64,000 bases of DNA from Lachnospiraceae bacterium (GCA_017446045.1 JAFSRP010000012.1:19352-83351), one strand, 5' to 3'; positions 16,717 to 25,561 are shown, counted from the stretch's first letter. Notes: generated from the letters alone by a model not told the origin. Program-made: numbers and translations.

Positions 16717-18453
16717 ATGATGTATAAGGCATATATGAAGACAGCGGGAAGGATCCTGCGCGGAACATTATGTATGGGTGCGCTCGCGCTTTCCCTGGCC
16801 GCGGCTGTTTCCGTGACGCCGCTTTTTTCCATGCAGTCTTATGCTGCCAAGGATGACGATGACGAGAAGGATTACTCGATCGATGATGCCGCCTGGGCGG
16901 ATGACGACGGTCGGGCGATCGCTGAGTGGGAGAAGGCAGAGTCTTCAACGAAATACAGGGTACAGCTCTACCGCACCAGCACCAAGTACCCGGTTGGCAA
17001 GGAGATCTCTACAGGCTCGGACAGCCATGACTTCAGTTCCGCTATTTCCCAGAAGGGCACCGGCAACTATTTCTTTATCGTTACCCCGGTCAAGGGCGGC
17101 AAGGATCTTGCCGTGACCTCTGATATTCTGGAAGTGGATTCCGATTATATGAGTGAGCTTCGTGCGGCGCTCAAGGAGAAGAAGGAGTCCAAGAGTGCGG
17201 CCAGCATGGAGGGCGGCCCGCGCTGGGTGATGAACCCGACGGGCACATGGAAGTATCTCAAGGCTGACAACACCTGGGCCAAGAACGGCTGGGAGCAGAT
17301 CGACGGAAAGTGGTATTATTTCGGATCCGACAACCTGATGAAGACAGGCTGGCAGAAGGTCCGCAACTACTGGTACTATCTTGGCGATGACGGTGCCTGC
17401 TGGATGAATACCACCACACCGGACGGATATACAGTCAATGAGTCCGGTGTATGGGTCGATCCGGAGACCGGCAAGACCATCACCAATTATTCGGGTACGG
17501 CTGCAGCGCCTGTTTCCACGGATATCAATGAAGTGAAGCTCAGCCTGAAGGAGAGCAGCGCGGAGGCGGGCTCGATCCGCAAAGCGGAAGTCGGATCCGG
17601 TTCCAACGTCAAGGTCAATGAAGTCAATTTCAGCGAACCTTACGAAAACTGGGCTATCGGGCGCAATGTGACCATTACGGTCAACGTCAGTGCTGCCGAC
17701 AATTACAAGTTTACCACTACTACGAAGTACTCCCTGGGCAGCGCGACCTTCCAGGGATCCACGGGAGATGAGTACAACCGTGTGCTGACATTCTCCTATT
17801 CGCCCAAGATGACGCTGGAGACACCGGATGGATTATATATCACCAGCGACATGGTGCTTAAGTGGAACAAGGTCCCGAACGCCGTTCAGTATAAGGTCGT
17901 CCTTTCCTATCTCAATGATGAGGACACCAAGTCCAGCAAGACCCTGACCGTCACAAAGCCGGAGGCTGACCTTTCCGAGTATGCAGGCATGTATTCCGAA
18001 GTCTCCGTTAAGGTGACTGCCCAGGGCAGCAAGACGTCAAAGAGCGGGTCCAAGACCAACAGCAGCCTTCAGGATTCTGCTGCGGCGACGATCGAAGATC
18101 TGGATGCGTTTATTGAGACCAATACGATGGACGGCAAGTTCAGTTCCACCGGCGGCAGCCTCAGCTACAAGGACGAGTCCGGTTCCAAGCTGAAGGGATG
18201 GCAGCAGCTCGCAGGCATCTGGTACTATTTCGATGAATCCGGCAACGCAGCCGGTCCGGGCTGGTTCCAGGATACCGAGGGCGGCAATCTGTGGTATTAC
18301 TTTGACAGTAACCACGGCATGGTTACAGGCAAGGTCACGGACAACGGCGTGGAGTATTTCCTGAACGACGGCAGCAACCCGGATCTTCCGGTAGGCGCCT
18401 GGGTAGAGACGCAGCCGCAGGAGGCACAGGAGACACAGGAGGCACAGCCGTAA
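16717..18453 (+). CDS. Secreted protein with wall/glucan-binding-type repeats
   Basis: The protein is 578 residues from the ATG at 16717. The ATG at 16708 is only 2 bases from GGGAGG, so is less likely. It has a signal peptide (hydrophobic residues 14-38, cleavage near SYA-AKDDDD). An Fn3-like segment follows (about 45-150). Then come Trp/Tyr-rich binding repeats of the choline/glucan-binding type (WKYLKADNTWAKNGWEQIDGKWYYFGSDNLMKTGWQ...), a middle beta-rich region (about 270-450), and two or three more such repeats near the C terminus (GWQQLAGIWYYFDESGN, LWYYFDSNHGMVTG). The tail is Gln/Glu-rich (QEAQETQEAQ). No catalytic domain is evident. It is probably an exported cell-wall-attached adhesin-like or structural protein. 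Confidence 0.85.
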   Translation: MMYKAYMKTAGRILRGTLCMGALALSLAAAVSVTPLFSMQSYAAKDDDDEKDYSIDDAAWADDDGRAIAEWEKAESSTKYRVQLYRTSTKYPVGKEISTGSDSHDFSSAISQKGTGNYFFIVTPVKGGKDLAVTSDILEVDSDYMSELRAALKEKKESKSAASMEGGPRWVMNPTGTWKYLKADNTWAKNGWEQIDGKWYYFGSDNLMKTGWQKVRNYWYYLGDDGACWMNTTTPDGYTVNESGVWVDPETGKTITNYSGTAAAPVSTDINEVKLSLKESSAEAGSIRKAEVGSGSNVKVNEVNFSEPYENWAIGRNVTITVNVSAADNYKFTTTTKYSLGSATFQGSTGDEYNRVLTFSYSPKMTLETPDGLYITSDMVLKWNKVPNAVQYKVVLSYLNDEDTKSSKTLTVTKPEADLSEYAGMYSEVSVKVTAQGSKTSKSGSKTNSSLQDSAAATIEDLDAFIETNTMDGKFSSTGGSLSYKDESGSKLKGWQQLAGIWYYFDESGNAAGPGWFQDTEGGNLWYYFDSNHGMVTGKVTDNGVEYFLNDGSNPDLPVGAWVETQPQEAQETQEAQP

Positions 18454-18500
18454 CGTGTCTGAATGCTGCAGCAAAGAAGTGATATTCAGGAAAGACAGCA

Positions 18501-19022
18501 ATGTTATATGAAACATTAATGGAGACACCCTTTGGGGTACTCCGTCTTAAGGCGGATGACGAAGCGCTGACGTATGCGGGATTCGTGAGTACGGCGGGCA
18601 TGTCTGAAGCTGACAGGATAACAAATATAGAGCGGGACGGCCGGCTGGCCGCCCCGCTTGCACTTGCGCTGGATTGGTATGGGAGATACTTTGACGGACA
18701 GGCGCCTGATCCTTCCGAAGTGCCGATCCGACCGGAAGGAAGCTCCTTCCGGCGCGAAGTCTGGGAGATCGTGCGTCAGATCCCTTACGGACAGGTATTG
18801 TCCTACGGAGAGATCGCGCGCATTATCGCGGCACGCCGCGGTATCCCGCGTATGGCAGCCCAGGCAGTCGGCGGCGCCATGAAGGCCAATCGGATCTTCA
18901 TTCTGATCCCCTGCCACCGTGTGATCGGTGCGGACGGCAGTATGGTCGGGTACGGGTCCCTGCCGGACAGTCTCGAACTGAAGCGCGCGCTGCTGCGGCA
19001 TGAAGGGATCCTGTGGACATGA
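18501..19022 (+). CDS. ogt: Methylated-DNA--protein-cysteine methyltransferase
   Basis: This 173-residue suicide enzyme repairs O6-alkylguanine by transfer to its active-site Cys. The motif IPCHRVIG carries Cys138. The helix-turn-helix part YGEIARIIAARRGIPRMAAQAVGGAMKAN precedes it. The final GYGSLPDSLELKRALLRHEG is the conserved C-terminal segment. The family usually has PIPIIIPCHR where this one has RIFILIPCHR. The start follows AGGAAAGACAGC. No ada-type regulatory domain is fused. Confidence 0.92.
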   Translation: MLYETLMETPFGVLRLKADDEALTYAGFVSTAGMSEADRITNIERDGRLAAPLALALDWYGRYFDGQAPDPSEVPIRPEGSSFRREVWEIVRQIPYGQVLSYGEIARIIAARRGIPRMAAQAVGGAMKANRIFILIPCHRVIGADGSMVGYGSLPDSLELKRALLRHEGILWT

Positions 19023-19078
19023 GCCGGAGATGGCTCATGCAATGAAGAGAATGCTGTTTTATATATCGGGAGTAACGA

Positions 19079-19645
19079 TCAGTTTTCTGTTCCGGCGAGT
19101 CCCAGCTCCGCAGCATGAGGCCGCATTCCCTCGATGCAGATCGCGGCGGCGTCACGGACCTCCATTCCCAGCATCTCACAACCTTTTTTGATCAGTTCGC
19201 GGTCACATTTGGCCGCGAATTTTTTGTCCTTGAACTTCTTCATGAAGCTGCTGACCTCGAGATCGGTCAGCCCGTTTGGACGCATCCGTGCACAGGCCTG
19301 GATGATGCCGGTCAGCTCATCGACAGTGTAGAGACTCTTTTCCAGGTTGGTGAGGGGCTCTACATCGGTACATATACCATATCCGTGAGAAAGGATCGCG
19401 CGGACCTCTTCCTCAGAGACACCGGCTGCGAGAAGCGGTTCTGCTGTATGCTGCAGATGCTCTTCCGGATACTTTTCGTAATCGTAGTCATGCAGGTAAC
19501 CGATGGCTTCCCAATGCTCTTTATCTTCTCCGAAATGCTCAGCCATGGCACCCATGGCATAGGAGACATTAAGGGCATGGATCCGGAGATGTTCTTCGGT
19601 GACCATGGAATCGTTCAGTTCCTTTGCTCGTTCTTTTGTCAGCAT
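19079..19645 (-). CDS. HD-domain hydrolase
   Basis: This 188-residue protein shows the HD pattern: His in EEHLRIHALNVSYAM, the HD pair in GYLHDYDYEKYPEEH, and a later His in ILSHGYG. This is the minimal metal-dependent phosphohydrolase core without a regulatory partner domain. The C-terminal third (VSSFMKKFKDKKFAAKCDRELIKKG) is typical of a group annotated as HDIG/HD-family hydrolases in clostridia. The substrate is unknown. The start at 19645 has GAGAAAGG 9 bases upstream. It converges with ogt, with only 56 bp and no evident strong terminator between them. Confidence 0.85.
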   Translation of the reverse strand: MLTKERAKELNDSMVTEEHLRIHALNVSYAMGAMAEHFGEDKEHWEAIGYLHDYDYEKYPEEHLQHTAEPLLAAGVSEEEVRAILSHGYGICTDVEPLTNLEKSLYTVDELTGIIQACARMRPNGLTDLEVSSFMKKFKDKKFAAKCDRELIKKGCEMLGMEVRDAAAICIEGMRPHAAELGLAGTEN

Positions 19646-19786
19646 GGATGTTGCCTTTCTCTTGTCTTTCAGGTTTTAAAAATCAGGTGAACGTGTTAAG
19701 ATATATTAGAGTTCAGTATATCACTTACAGAGAGACAGCACCACAGTTTTCTGAAGCGATCTCTCTGATGAGACGGAGGTGTCGAT

Positions 19787-20749
19787 ATGAAGCAAAAGAT
19801 CGTGTGTATGCTGCGCCTGACAGAAGCGGAGAAAAATCTGTTCAGAGAAGCGGCCGGAGAGAATGAGATCATTTTCACCAAGGACAGCACTCCCGAGTAT
19901 AAAAGTGTCATCCCGGTGGATGAGGAACTTGTTAAAGATGCGGATGTCCTGATGGGCTGGCTTCCTTCCGATCTGGTCCCGAAGGCTGTTCATCTCAAAT
20001 GGCTGCAGGCCCAGAGTTCCGGCGTGGATAATTTCACCGCGCCCGGCGTACTTCCCGCGGGGGCGATGCTGACGAGTGCGACCGGTGCTTACGGACTTTC
20101 CGTGGCAGAGCATACTTTCGGCATGATGCTTGCAATCATGAAGAACCTGCCCGGGTACCGCGACCAGCAAAATGATCATAACTGGAGCGACCTCGGTCCG
20201 GTACTTTCTCCGAAGGGGCTGGACATCCTGATCCTCGGCACCGGTGATCTCGGATCAAAATTTGCCTGCTACTGCAAGGCTTTTGATGCGCATACCATTG
20301 GAGTGCGGCAGGATCCGTCAAAGCCGGCGGCAGGAATCGATGAGATGCACGGCATGGAGGATCTGGATGAACTCGTTGCTCAGGCTGACGTCGTCTGTTC
20401 GCTGCTTCCGCATATCGAATCTATGGTCCGGTACTTTGATTACGACCGTTTGATGAGTATGAAGAAGAATGCGATCTTTATTAATGCCGGACGCGGCTCG
20501 ATCTGTGATAACGCCGCACTTGCCAGGGTACTGGCGGAAGGCCATCTCTGGGGTGCGGGTCTTGACACGACGGAAAAGGAACCCATGCCGGCGGATCATC
20601 CGCTCTGGGCCGAACCAAAGGCATTTATTACACCGCATGTCGCGGGCGGAGACCATCTTGAAGACACGCTCCGCAAGATCGCGGTCATCGGTCTGGAAAA
20701 CCTGAAGCACTATCTTGCCGGAGAGCCTCTGCGCAACCGCAAGGTATGA
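19787..20749 (+). CDS. D-2-hydroxyacid dehydrogenase family protein
   Basis: This 320-residue NAD(P)-dependent enzyme has the Rossmann motif LGTGDLGSKFA (about 150-160) and the catalytic triad Arg236 (NAGRGSI), Glu265 (EKEP) and His284 (TPHVAGG). The N-terminal substrate domain includes LQAQSSGVDNF and SVAEHTFGMMLAIMKN. These place it in the glyoxylate/hydroxypyruvate reductase-like group rather than with D-lactate dehydrogenases. Its neighbours (cyclophilin, HpcH/HpaI aldolase) suggest 2-keto/2-hydroxy acid metabolism, but the genes have separate ribosome sites and gaps of about 40 bp. Confidence 0.9.
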   Translation: MKQKIVCMLRLTEAEKNLFREAAGENEIIFTKDSTPEYKSVIPVDEELVKDADVLMGWLPSDLVPKAVHLKWLQAQSSGVDNFTAPGVLPAGAMLTSATGAYGLSVAEHTFGMMLAIMKNLPGYRDQQNDHNWSDLGPVLSPKGLDILILGTGDLGSKFACYCKAFDAHTIGVRQDPSKPAAGIDEMHGMEDLDELVAQADVVCSLLPHIESMVRYFDYDRLMSMKKNAIFINAGRGSICDNAALARVLAEGHLWGAGLDTTEKEPMPADHPLWAEPKAFITPHVAGGDHLEDTLRKIAVIGLENLKHYLAGEPLRNRKV

Positions 20750-20793
20750 CGGAAGATACATACGGAATCATTTTCTGAAAAAGGAGATCATAT

Positions 20794-21312
20794 ATGCAGA
20801 ACCCAATCGTAACCATTACCATGGAGAACATGGATGAGATCAGGATCGAACTCTATCCCCATGTGGCTCCCAACACGGTCAATAACTTTATCAGTCTTGT
20901 AAAGAAGGGCTTTTATAACGGCCTGATCTTCCATCGGGTGATCAAGGGCTTTATGATCCAGGGCGGGTGCCCTTATGGCAGGGGAACCGGCGGACCGGGC
21001 TACCAGATCAAAGGTGAATTTGCTGCCAACGGTTTTACCAATGACCTGAAACATTCGAGAGGCGTGATCTCCATGGCGAGAGCCATGAATCCCGATTCCG
21101 CAGGCAGCCAGTTCTTTATCATGCACCAGGATGCCCCCCATCTGGACGGACAGTATGCGGCATTCGGCATGGTGATCGAAGGCATGGATGCAGTCGACCG
21201 GATCGCGGACCAGTCCACGGATTTCAGCGACAGGCCCCGTGAAGATCAGATCATGGAGACCGTGACCGTAGAGACCTTCGGCGAGGAGTATCCGGAGCCG
21301 GAGAAAGCGTAA
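20794..21312 (+). CDS. Peptidyl-prolyl cis-trans isomerase, cyclophilin type
   Basis: This 172-residue cytoplasmic cyclophilin has no signal peptide. Conserved catalytic-site segments are FYNGLIFHRVIKGFMIQGG, the GxPYGRGTGGPGYQIKGEF loop, SMARAMNPDSAGSQFFIMHQDAPHLDG and YAAFGMV. It catalyses prolyl isomerisation during folding. The ribosome site is AAAAAGGAGATCATAT. The insert in the loop and the length are normal for bacterial PpiB-like enzymes. Confidence 0.94.
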   Translation: MQNPIVTITMENMDEIRIELYPHVAPNTVNNFISLVKKGFYNGLIFHRVIKGFMIQGGCPYGRGTGGPGYQIKGEFAANGFTNDLKHSRGVISMARAMNPDSAGSQFFIMHQDAPHLDGQYAAFGMVIEGMDAVDRIADQSTDFSDRPREDQIMETVTVETFGEEYPEPEKA

Positions 21313-21351
21313 GTCTTTCAGGCAGCGTCTGACCAGTTAACAGGAGGCAAT

Positions 21352-22128
21352 ATGTTTACGAATAAACTGCAGGAAAAGATCCGCAGAGGCGAGAAGACGG
21401 TCGGTACCTTTCTTGGTGCCGGTAATGCTTCCATTGCAGAGGCTATCGGCTATTCCGGTCTGGACTACATTATTATAGATACAGAGCACGGACCATATGA
21501 GGCAGAAGGCGTGATGGAGATCATGCGCGGCGCGGAGCTTGGCGGTACGACAGCGCTGGTCCGGGTCAAGGACTGCAGCCGTCCCGCGATCCTTAAAATG
21601 ATGGACATCGGAGCCAGAGGTCTGATCATCCCGCAGGTCCATACAGTGGAGGAAGTACGCCAGGTGGTCGACTATGCCAAGTACTATCCGACCGGCAACC
21701 GGGGCGTGTGTTTTAGCAGGGCCGATGGATACGGTTATGATGAGATCGCCCGGCAGCCTCTCACGGATTTCTTCCGTGACGCTAACGCAAGGACCCTGAT
21801 CATTCCGCAGTGTGAGACCGCCGGATGTCTGGAACACATTGAGGAGGTATGCGCGCTGGAAGGTGTCGCCGGCATTTTCATCGGCCCCTTCGATCTTTCC
21901 GTTGCTATGGGAATGCCCGGCCGGTTTGACGATCCTGATTTCCAAAAGGCACTGGACCGGATCCTTAAGGCTGTTCATGACGCCGGCAAGTTCTGCATCA
22001 TGTTCTCGACCACTACAGAAGCAGCACGCAAATACTTTGCCCGTGGATTCGATTCCGTGACGGTAAGTCTCGAGTATGATATTCTTATTACGGCGATGCA
22101 GCGGATGATGGCGGAAGCGAAAGCATAG
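21352..22128 (+). CDS. HpcH/HpaI-family class II aldolase
   Basis: This 258-residue TIM-barrel aldolase is related to 4-hydroxy-2-oxoheptanedioate and 2-keto-3-deoxy-L-rhamnonate aldolases. Visible are IIIDTEHGPYEAE (catalytic His), RVKDCSRPAILKMMDIGARGLIIPQV, the metal-binding Glu in IPQCETAGCLEHI, and IGPFDLSVAMGMPGRFDDPDF with the second metal ligand Asp. It cleaves 2-keto-3-deoxy acids to pyruvate and an aldehyde using a divalent metal. It could work with the 2-hydroxyacid dehydrogenase two genes upstream. A strong ACAGGAGGCAAT site precedes the ATG. Confidence 0.9.
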   Translation: MFTNKLQEKIRRGEKTVGTFLGAGNASIAEAIGYSGLDYIIIDTEHGPYEAEGVMEIMRGAELGGTTALVRVKDCSRPAILKMMDIGARGLIIPQVHTVEEVRQVVDYAKYYPTGNRGVCFSRADGYGYDEIARQPLTDFFRDANARTLIIPQCETAGCLEHIEEVCALEGVAGIFIGPFDLSVAMGMPGRFDDPDFQKALDRILKAVHDAGKFCIMFSTTTEAARKYFARGFDSVTVSLEYDILITAMQRMMAEAKA

Positions 22129-22164
22129 CTTTCTTACGATTCCTTTACATTCGCAGGACAGAGC

Positions 22165-22193
22165 TTGCGTGTGACTTAGGAGTATGTTAAAAA
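22165..22193 (+). promoter_or_regulatory. Promoter of the structured leader before the symporter
   Basis: TTGCGT, 17 bases, TAAAAA. The predicted start is near 22200, which gives a leader of about 190 nt before the symporter ATG. Confidence 0.45.
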
Positions 22194-22199
22194 TAATAA

Positions 22200-22328
22200 T
22201 GGTTTTGAATTATGCGCGTCGGGAGACGTGCAGCTTATTCGTCGGGAGACGCGTAGAAAGGACATAGTCCATGTTCATTGCCTTATTGTGAGTTATTTAT
22301 CAGCCGATATTTTATATATCGGCTTTTT
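22200..22328 (+). ncRNA. Structured leader or small RNA with two identical GGGA-loop hairpins
   Basis: The 12-mer CGTCGGGAGACG occurs twice, at 22217-22228 and 22240-22251. Each copy folds as CGTC-GGGA-GACG. The first extends to a 7-bp stem, GCGCGTC/GACGTGC. A small hairpin ACAT-N5-ATGT follows (22262-22274), and then a perfect terminator stem at 22302-22324. Promoter, repeated loops, terminator and a gene 60 bases further suggest either a cis-acting attenuator for the symporter or a stand-alone small RNA. The loops contain GGA, as CsrA targets do, but no known riboswitch consensus is recognised. The mini-ykkC/guanidine-II loops (ACGR) do not match. Confidence 0.45.
22302..22328 (+). terminator. 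Terminator in the symporter leader
   Basis: AGCCGATAT pairs with ATATCGGCT around TTTAT and is followed by a T5 run. It is 60 bases upstream of the symporter start, in an attenuator position. Confidence 0.75.
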
Positions 22329-22388
22329 CTGATTCCGGAAACTGTCCGGAACTTCAATAAGAACATGACAGGGACGAAAAGGAGTAAA

Positions 22389-23642
22389 ATGAAAAAGGGA
22401 TCATTCTTAAGCAACTACTGGTTCATCATCTGCATGCTGGTCGCGATCGTGGCCGGCACCATCCTCGGTTTAAGCTGGCCGGGAGCCACCGTACTGGCGC
22501 CGCTTGGCGACCTGTTCATCAACATGATGTTCTGCGTCGTCGTACCGATGGTATTCGTATCTATCTCTTCGGCGATCGCCAACATGAAGACGGCAGGACG
22601 TGCCGGCAAACTGATGGTGACCACGATCATCAGCTTCCTGATCACGGCAGCCATTGCCGCGATCATCATGTATGTGATCGTCCGCATCATCAACATCGTA
22701 CCGACCGATTTCAGTATCGACGTCATGGTCCAGGAAACAGAGGACACGACAGTTGCCAGCACCGGCAGCCTGATCGTCAATTTCTTCACCAAGCCGGATT
22801 TCCATGAGCTGCTCAGCCGCCGCGCAATGCTGCCGCTGATCATCGCGGCCATCATCTTCGGTTTCGGCGTGCAGATGTCCGGCGGACCGGAGACCCTGAC
22901 CGCCAAGGTCCTCGATGACTTAAGCAACTGCCTGATGAAGACGGTCAAGATCATCACCTACTATGCACCGATCGGTTTCTTTGGTTTCTTCGCTTCTCTG
23001 GCAGCCACCTACGGTCCGGAGCTGATCGGCGGCTATGGAAAGACCCTGGTCGTCTACTATGTAGTCTGCTTCGCATACATGTTCATCTTCTTCCCGATCT
23101 ACGCTGAGTTCGGCGGCGGCAAGGGAGGCGCAAAGGTCATGTTCGCGCATCTTTTCCGTCCGGCAGCCGTTTCCTTCGGTACCTGTTCCTCTGTTGCGAC
23201 CATCCCGACCAACATGGAAGTTGCTAAGGAGACCGGAATTTCCAAGGATGTTTCCGACATTGTCCTTCCGATGGGCGCTACCATGCACATGGATGGTTCC
23301 GCAATGTCCGCGATCGTTAAGGTAGCATTCCTCTTCGGTATCTCCGGTATGCCGTTTGATACCGGCAAGGCCATCCTGGCGATCATCGTGGCTGTATTCT
23401 CTTCTGTAGCCATGTCCGGTATTCCCGGCGGCGGCGGTGTCGGTGAGCTCGTGCTCTGCACCATGTTCTTCAACAACTCCCCGGAGCAGCTGGCAGTTGC
23501 CTATACCCTGGCACTGGCCATCGGCAACCTGGTCGACCCGCCTGCAACCATGATCAACGCGGCCGGCGACTATGTCGTATCCTTCATCGTTTCCCGTTAC
23601 GTGGACGGCAAGGACTGGCTCCAGAAGCAGCTTAAGGGCTGA
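22389..23642 (+). CDS. Dicarboxylate/amino acid:cation symporter (DAACS/SDF family)
   Basis: The carrier is 417 residues from the ATG at 22389 (AAAAGGAGTAAA upstream). An in-frame ATG-less extension to 22278 is not needed. The fold is the GltPh type: about eight helices with hairpin loops. The cation/substrate region is MGATMHMDGSAMSAIVKVAF (family NMDGT becomes HMDGS), followed by SSVAMSGIPGGGGVGELVL (HP2) and LVDPPATMINAAGDYV. It imports Na+- or H+-coupled dicarboxylates, glutamate/aspartate, Ser/Thr or cystine. The HMDGS replacement hints at a substrate other than glutamate. Expression may be controlled by the hairpin leader upstream. Confidence 0.93.
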   Translation: MKKGSFLSNYWFIICMLVAIVAGTILGLSWPGATVLAPLGDLFINMMFCVVVPMVFVSISSAIANMKTAGRAGKLMVTTIISFLITAAIAAIIMYVIVRIINIVPTDFSIDVMVQETEDTTVASTGSLIVNFFTKPDFHELLSRRAMLPLIIAAIIFGFGVQMSGGPETLTAKVLDDLSNCLMKTVKIITYYAPIGFFGFFASLAATYGPELIGGYGKTLVVYYVVCFAYMFIFFPIYAEFGGGKGGAKVMFAHLFRPAAVSFGTCSSVATIPTNMEVAKETGISKDVSDIVLPMGATMHMDGSAMSAIVKVAFLFGISGMPFDTGKAILAIIVAVFSSVAMSGIPGGGGVGELVLCTMFFNNSPEQLAVAYTLALAIGNLVDPPATMINAAGDYVVSFIVSRYVDGKDWLQKQLKG

Positions 23643-23710
23643 TATATCCCGTGCATCGGGTCTGATAACTGAATATTCAGCGGTATTTCAGATAATACTT
23701 GCAAAGCTTC

Positions 23711-23746
23711 CGGCCGTTCATCATACTATAGATGGACGGCCGTTTT
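23711..23746 (+). terminator. Terminator of the symporter gene
   Basis: CGGCCGTTCATC pairs with GATGGACGGCCG (one G-U) around ATACTATA, followed by TTTTC. Confidence 0.75.
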
Positions 23747-23771
23747 CATCTTCAAAAAGGAGACGTACAAC

Positions 23772-24488
23772 ATGGATCTGTATAAATATCATGAAAAGCA
23801 TGTCCGGGTCGTGACCAGATTCGGAGATACGATTACCGGTGTAGCTGATTATTTTCCTTCGGAATACTGTCTGCATGAGTATGGCGAAGATGAAGACTGT
23901 GTGATTATCGGAGATATCCTTGTTTACAATTCGAGTATCGTTTCCATAGAGGAGATCGAAGTGCATGGTACCGCAGAGCTGAGAACAGAAAGACTTAAAC
24001 TGCGCAGATACCGTCCTGAGGATGCTATCGACCTTTACAGGGCATTCGGTACTGACTCGTCAACGTATGAGTACACCGGCTGGAATCCTTATGCCACAGA
24101 AGAGATGGCGTTGGAGACCGTACGCCGGTTCATCACCGGTTATGAGGATGAGCATTTTTACGCCTGGGTCCTTGATTCGGACGATGTTTTATTCGGAACG
24201 ATCGGAGCTTATGACTACAGCGGCGACCGGATCGAAGTCGGTTACAGTATTATACGGCCGGTCCGGGGACGCGGGTATGCGACGGAAGCTCTGAAAGCCG
24301 TTCTTATTTATCTGACAGAGAATGAAGGCATACCCTGTGTGACTGCCTGGTGTGCCGCATCGAATATCGGATCGGTCAGAACACTTGAAAAGGCGGGAAT
24401 GAAACGGGTCCGCACAGAAAAAAGCGGCCTCGCGGTCGGCGACAGAGTTTTTGATAAACTGACGTACGAATACCGGAGACCGTTATGA
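23772..24488 (+). CDS. GNAT acetyltransferase with N-terminal small beta-barrel domain
   Basis: The protein is 238 residues. Residues 1-60 (YHEKHVRVVTRFGDTITGVADYFPSEY...DILVYNSSIVSIEEIE) look like an Sm/LSm-type small beta-barrel, a piece also seen as stand-alone short proteins in clostridia. Residues 68-238 are a RimJ/RimL-type GNAT domain: LRTERLKLRRYRPEDA, EVGYSIIRPVRGRGYATEALKA (acetyl-CoA loop RGRGYA) and ASNIGSVRTLEKAGMKR. It transfers acetyl from acetyl-CoA to an amine or protein N terminus. The acceptor is unknown. The fusion is in one uninterrupted frame with a single AAAAAGGAGACGTACAAC site, so it is not a read-through artefact. Confidence 0.83.
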   Translation: MDLYKYHEKHVRVVTRFGDTITGVADYFPSEYCLHEYGEDEDCVIIGDILVYNSSIVSIEEIEVHGTAELRTERLKLRRYRPEDAIDLYRAFGTDSSTYEYTGWNPYATEEMALETVRRFITGYEDEHFYAWVLDSDDVLFGTIGAYDYSGDRIEVGYSIIRPVRGRGYATEALKAVLIYLTENEGIPCVTAWCAASNIGSVRTLEKAGMKRVRTEKSGLAVGDRVFDKLTYEYRRPL

Positions 24489-24543
24489 AACTTTACAAAA
24501 GTCCGGGACTGGATCGGAAAAGGGATGGATCAGTATGTTTTGT

Positions 24544-25491
24544 TTACAGATGCAAGTCTTCATCTGTGACTTCGCCTTTGGCGACGATATTGGTGGGACC
24601 GGTCAGATAAATGCCGCAGGCCGGGACAGAAGAGGAGTCCCCGTTCAGTTCTTCAATATCTACAAAAAGGTCTCCTCCGCGCATGGAAAAATGGATCCCG
24701 GAACTGCCGGCTCGGCCGGACAGGGAAAGTACAGCTGCCACAGAGCCCGTCCCGGTGCCGCAGGCATAGGTGAAATCCTCGACCCCGCGTTCAAACGTGC
24801 GCTCGAATACCACCTGGCTGTCGGTCAGTTCAAAAAAGTTGACATTGGCGCCCTTGGGGAGATCCCTGTGCCAGCGAAGCGCACGGCCCAGTTCACGAAG
24901 ATGAGTTTCGTCCGCATCCTGAAGATGAATACTACCGGAAGCCTGATGGCAAAGCCGGGCCACTGTTCCGGCGTACTCCACCGCGAGGTGGGGAAGACCC
25001 GGGCAGCCGAGTTCGACATATGAGCAGGGGATGATGATCCTTTCCGGTAATGTCCCGGTTTCAAACGGAAGATCTTCCGGATACAGGACCAGTTCCTTGC
25101 GGAGCTCGATGACAGAAGGATCGTTGAGGCGGATCCGGTACATACGCGCAGAGATGCGTTCGCCGGTCACGATGCCGGCGGTGGTCTCGATCACCTGGCG
25201 GTCCGTGCCGCGTGCCAGTCCGTTTTCATATATATAGCGGCAAATGCAGCGCGCGCCGTTACCGCACATTTCTCCGACGCTTCCGTCGGAATTATAAAAC
25301 AGCATGCGGATATCCGCATCGGCGCCTTCCGAAGGCCGGTCGACTGCCATCAGGCCGTCCGCTCCGATGGAAAGATGCCGTTCGCAAAGCGTTCTGGCGA
25401 TCTCAGGGAAAGCTTCCGTGGGAAATCTCTCTTCGAGGTTGTTGAGGATGATAAAGTCGTTGCCTGCGCCGTTCATTTTCCAGAATTTCAT
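24544..25491 (-). CDS. dapF: Diaminopimelate epimerase
   Basis: The protein is 315 residues from the ATG at 25491 (GGAGAAAATGAT upstream). A longer in-frame start at 25539 adds 16 poor residues. It interconverts LL- and meso-diaminopimelate for lysine and peptidoglycan. The two catalytic Cys are present: Cys76 in EMCGNGARC and Cys244 in YACGTGTGSVAA. MNGAGNDFI is the conserved N terminus. It is about 35 residues longer than E. coli DapF, with insertions after residues 55 and 110. It is monocistronic and divergent from the NSS transporter. Confidence 0.92.
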   Translation of the reverse strand: MKFWKMNGAGNDFIILNNLEERFPTEAFPEIARTLCERHLSIGADGLMAVDRPSEGADADIRMLFYNSDGSVGEMCGNGARCICRYIYENGLARGTDRQVIETTAGIVTGERISARMYRIRLNDPSVIELRKELVLYPEDLPFETGTLPERIIIPCSYVELGCPGLPHLAVEYAGTVARLCHQASGSIHLQDADETHLRELGRALRWHRDLPKGANVNFFELTDSQVVFERTFERGVEDFTYACGTGTGSVAAVLSLSGRAGSSGIHFSMRGGDLFVDIEELNGDSSSVPACGIYLTGPTNIVAKGEVTDEDLHL

Positions 25492-25561
25492 ATCATTTTC
25501 TCCAGTGCCTGAGATCCGGGATGACATCCAGTCGGACATCCCGATGATAAACCGTTACTGT

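Noticed and set aside
19680-19740. Inverted repeat GATATA-N11-TATATC before the 2-hydroxyacid dehydrogenase as an operator
   Set aside because: The arms are short and AT-only, and no clear promoter overlaps them. Chance occurrence is likely.
22217-22251. Tandem hairpins as a mini-ykkC (guanidine-II) riboswitch
   Set aside because: Mini-ykkC loops read ACGR, while here both loops read GGGA.
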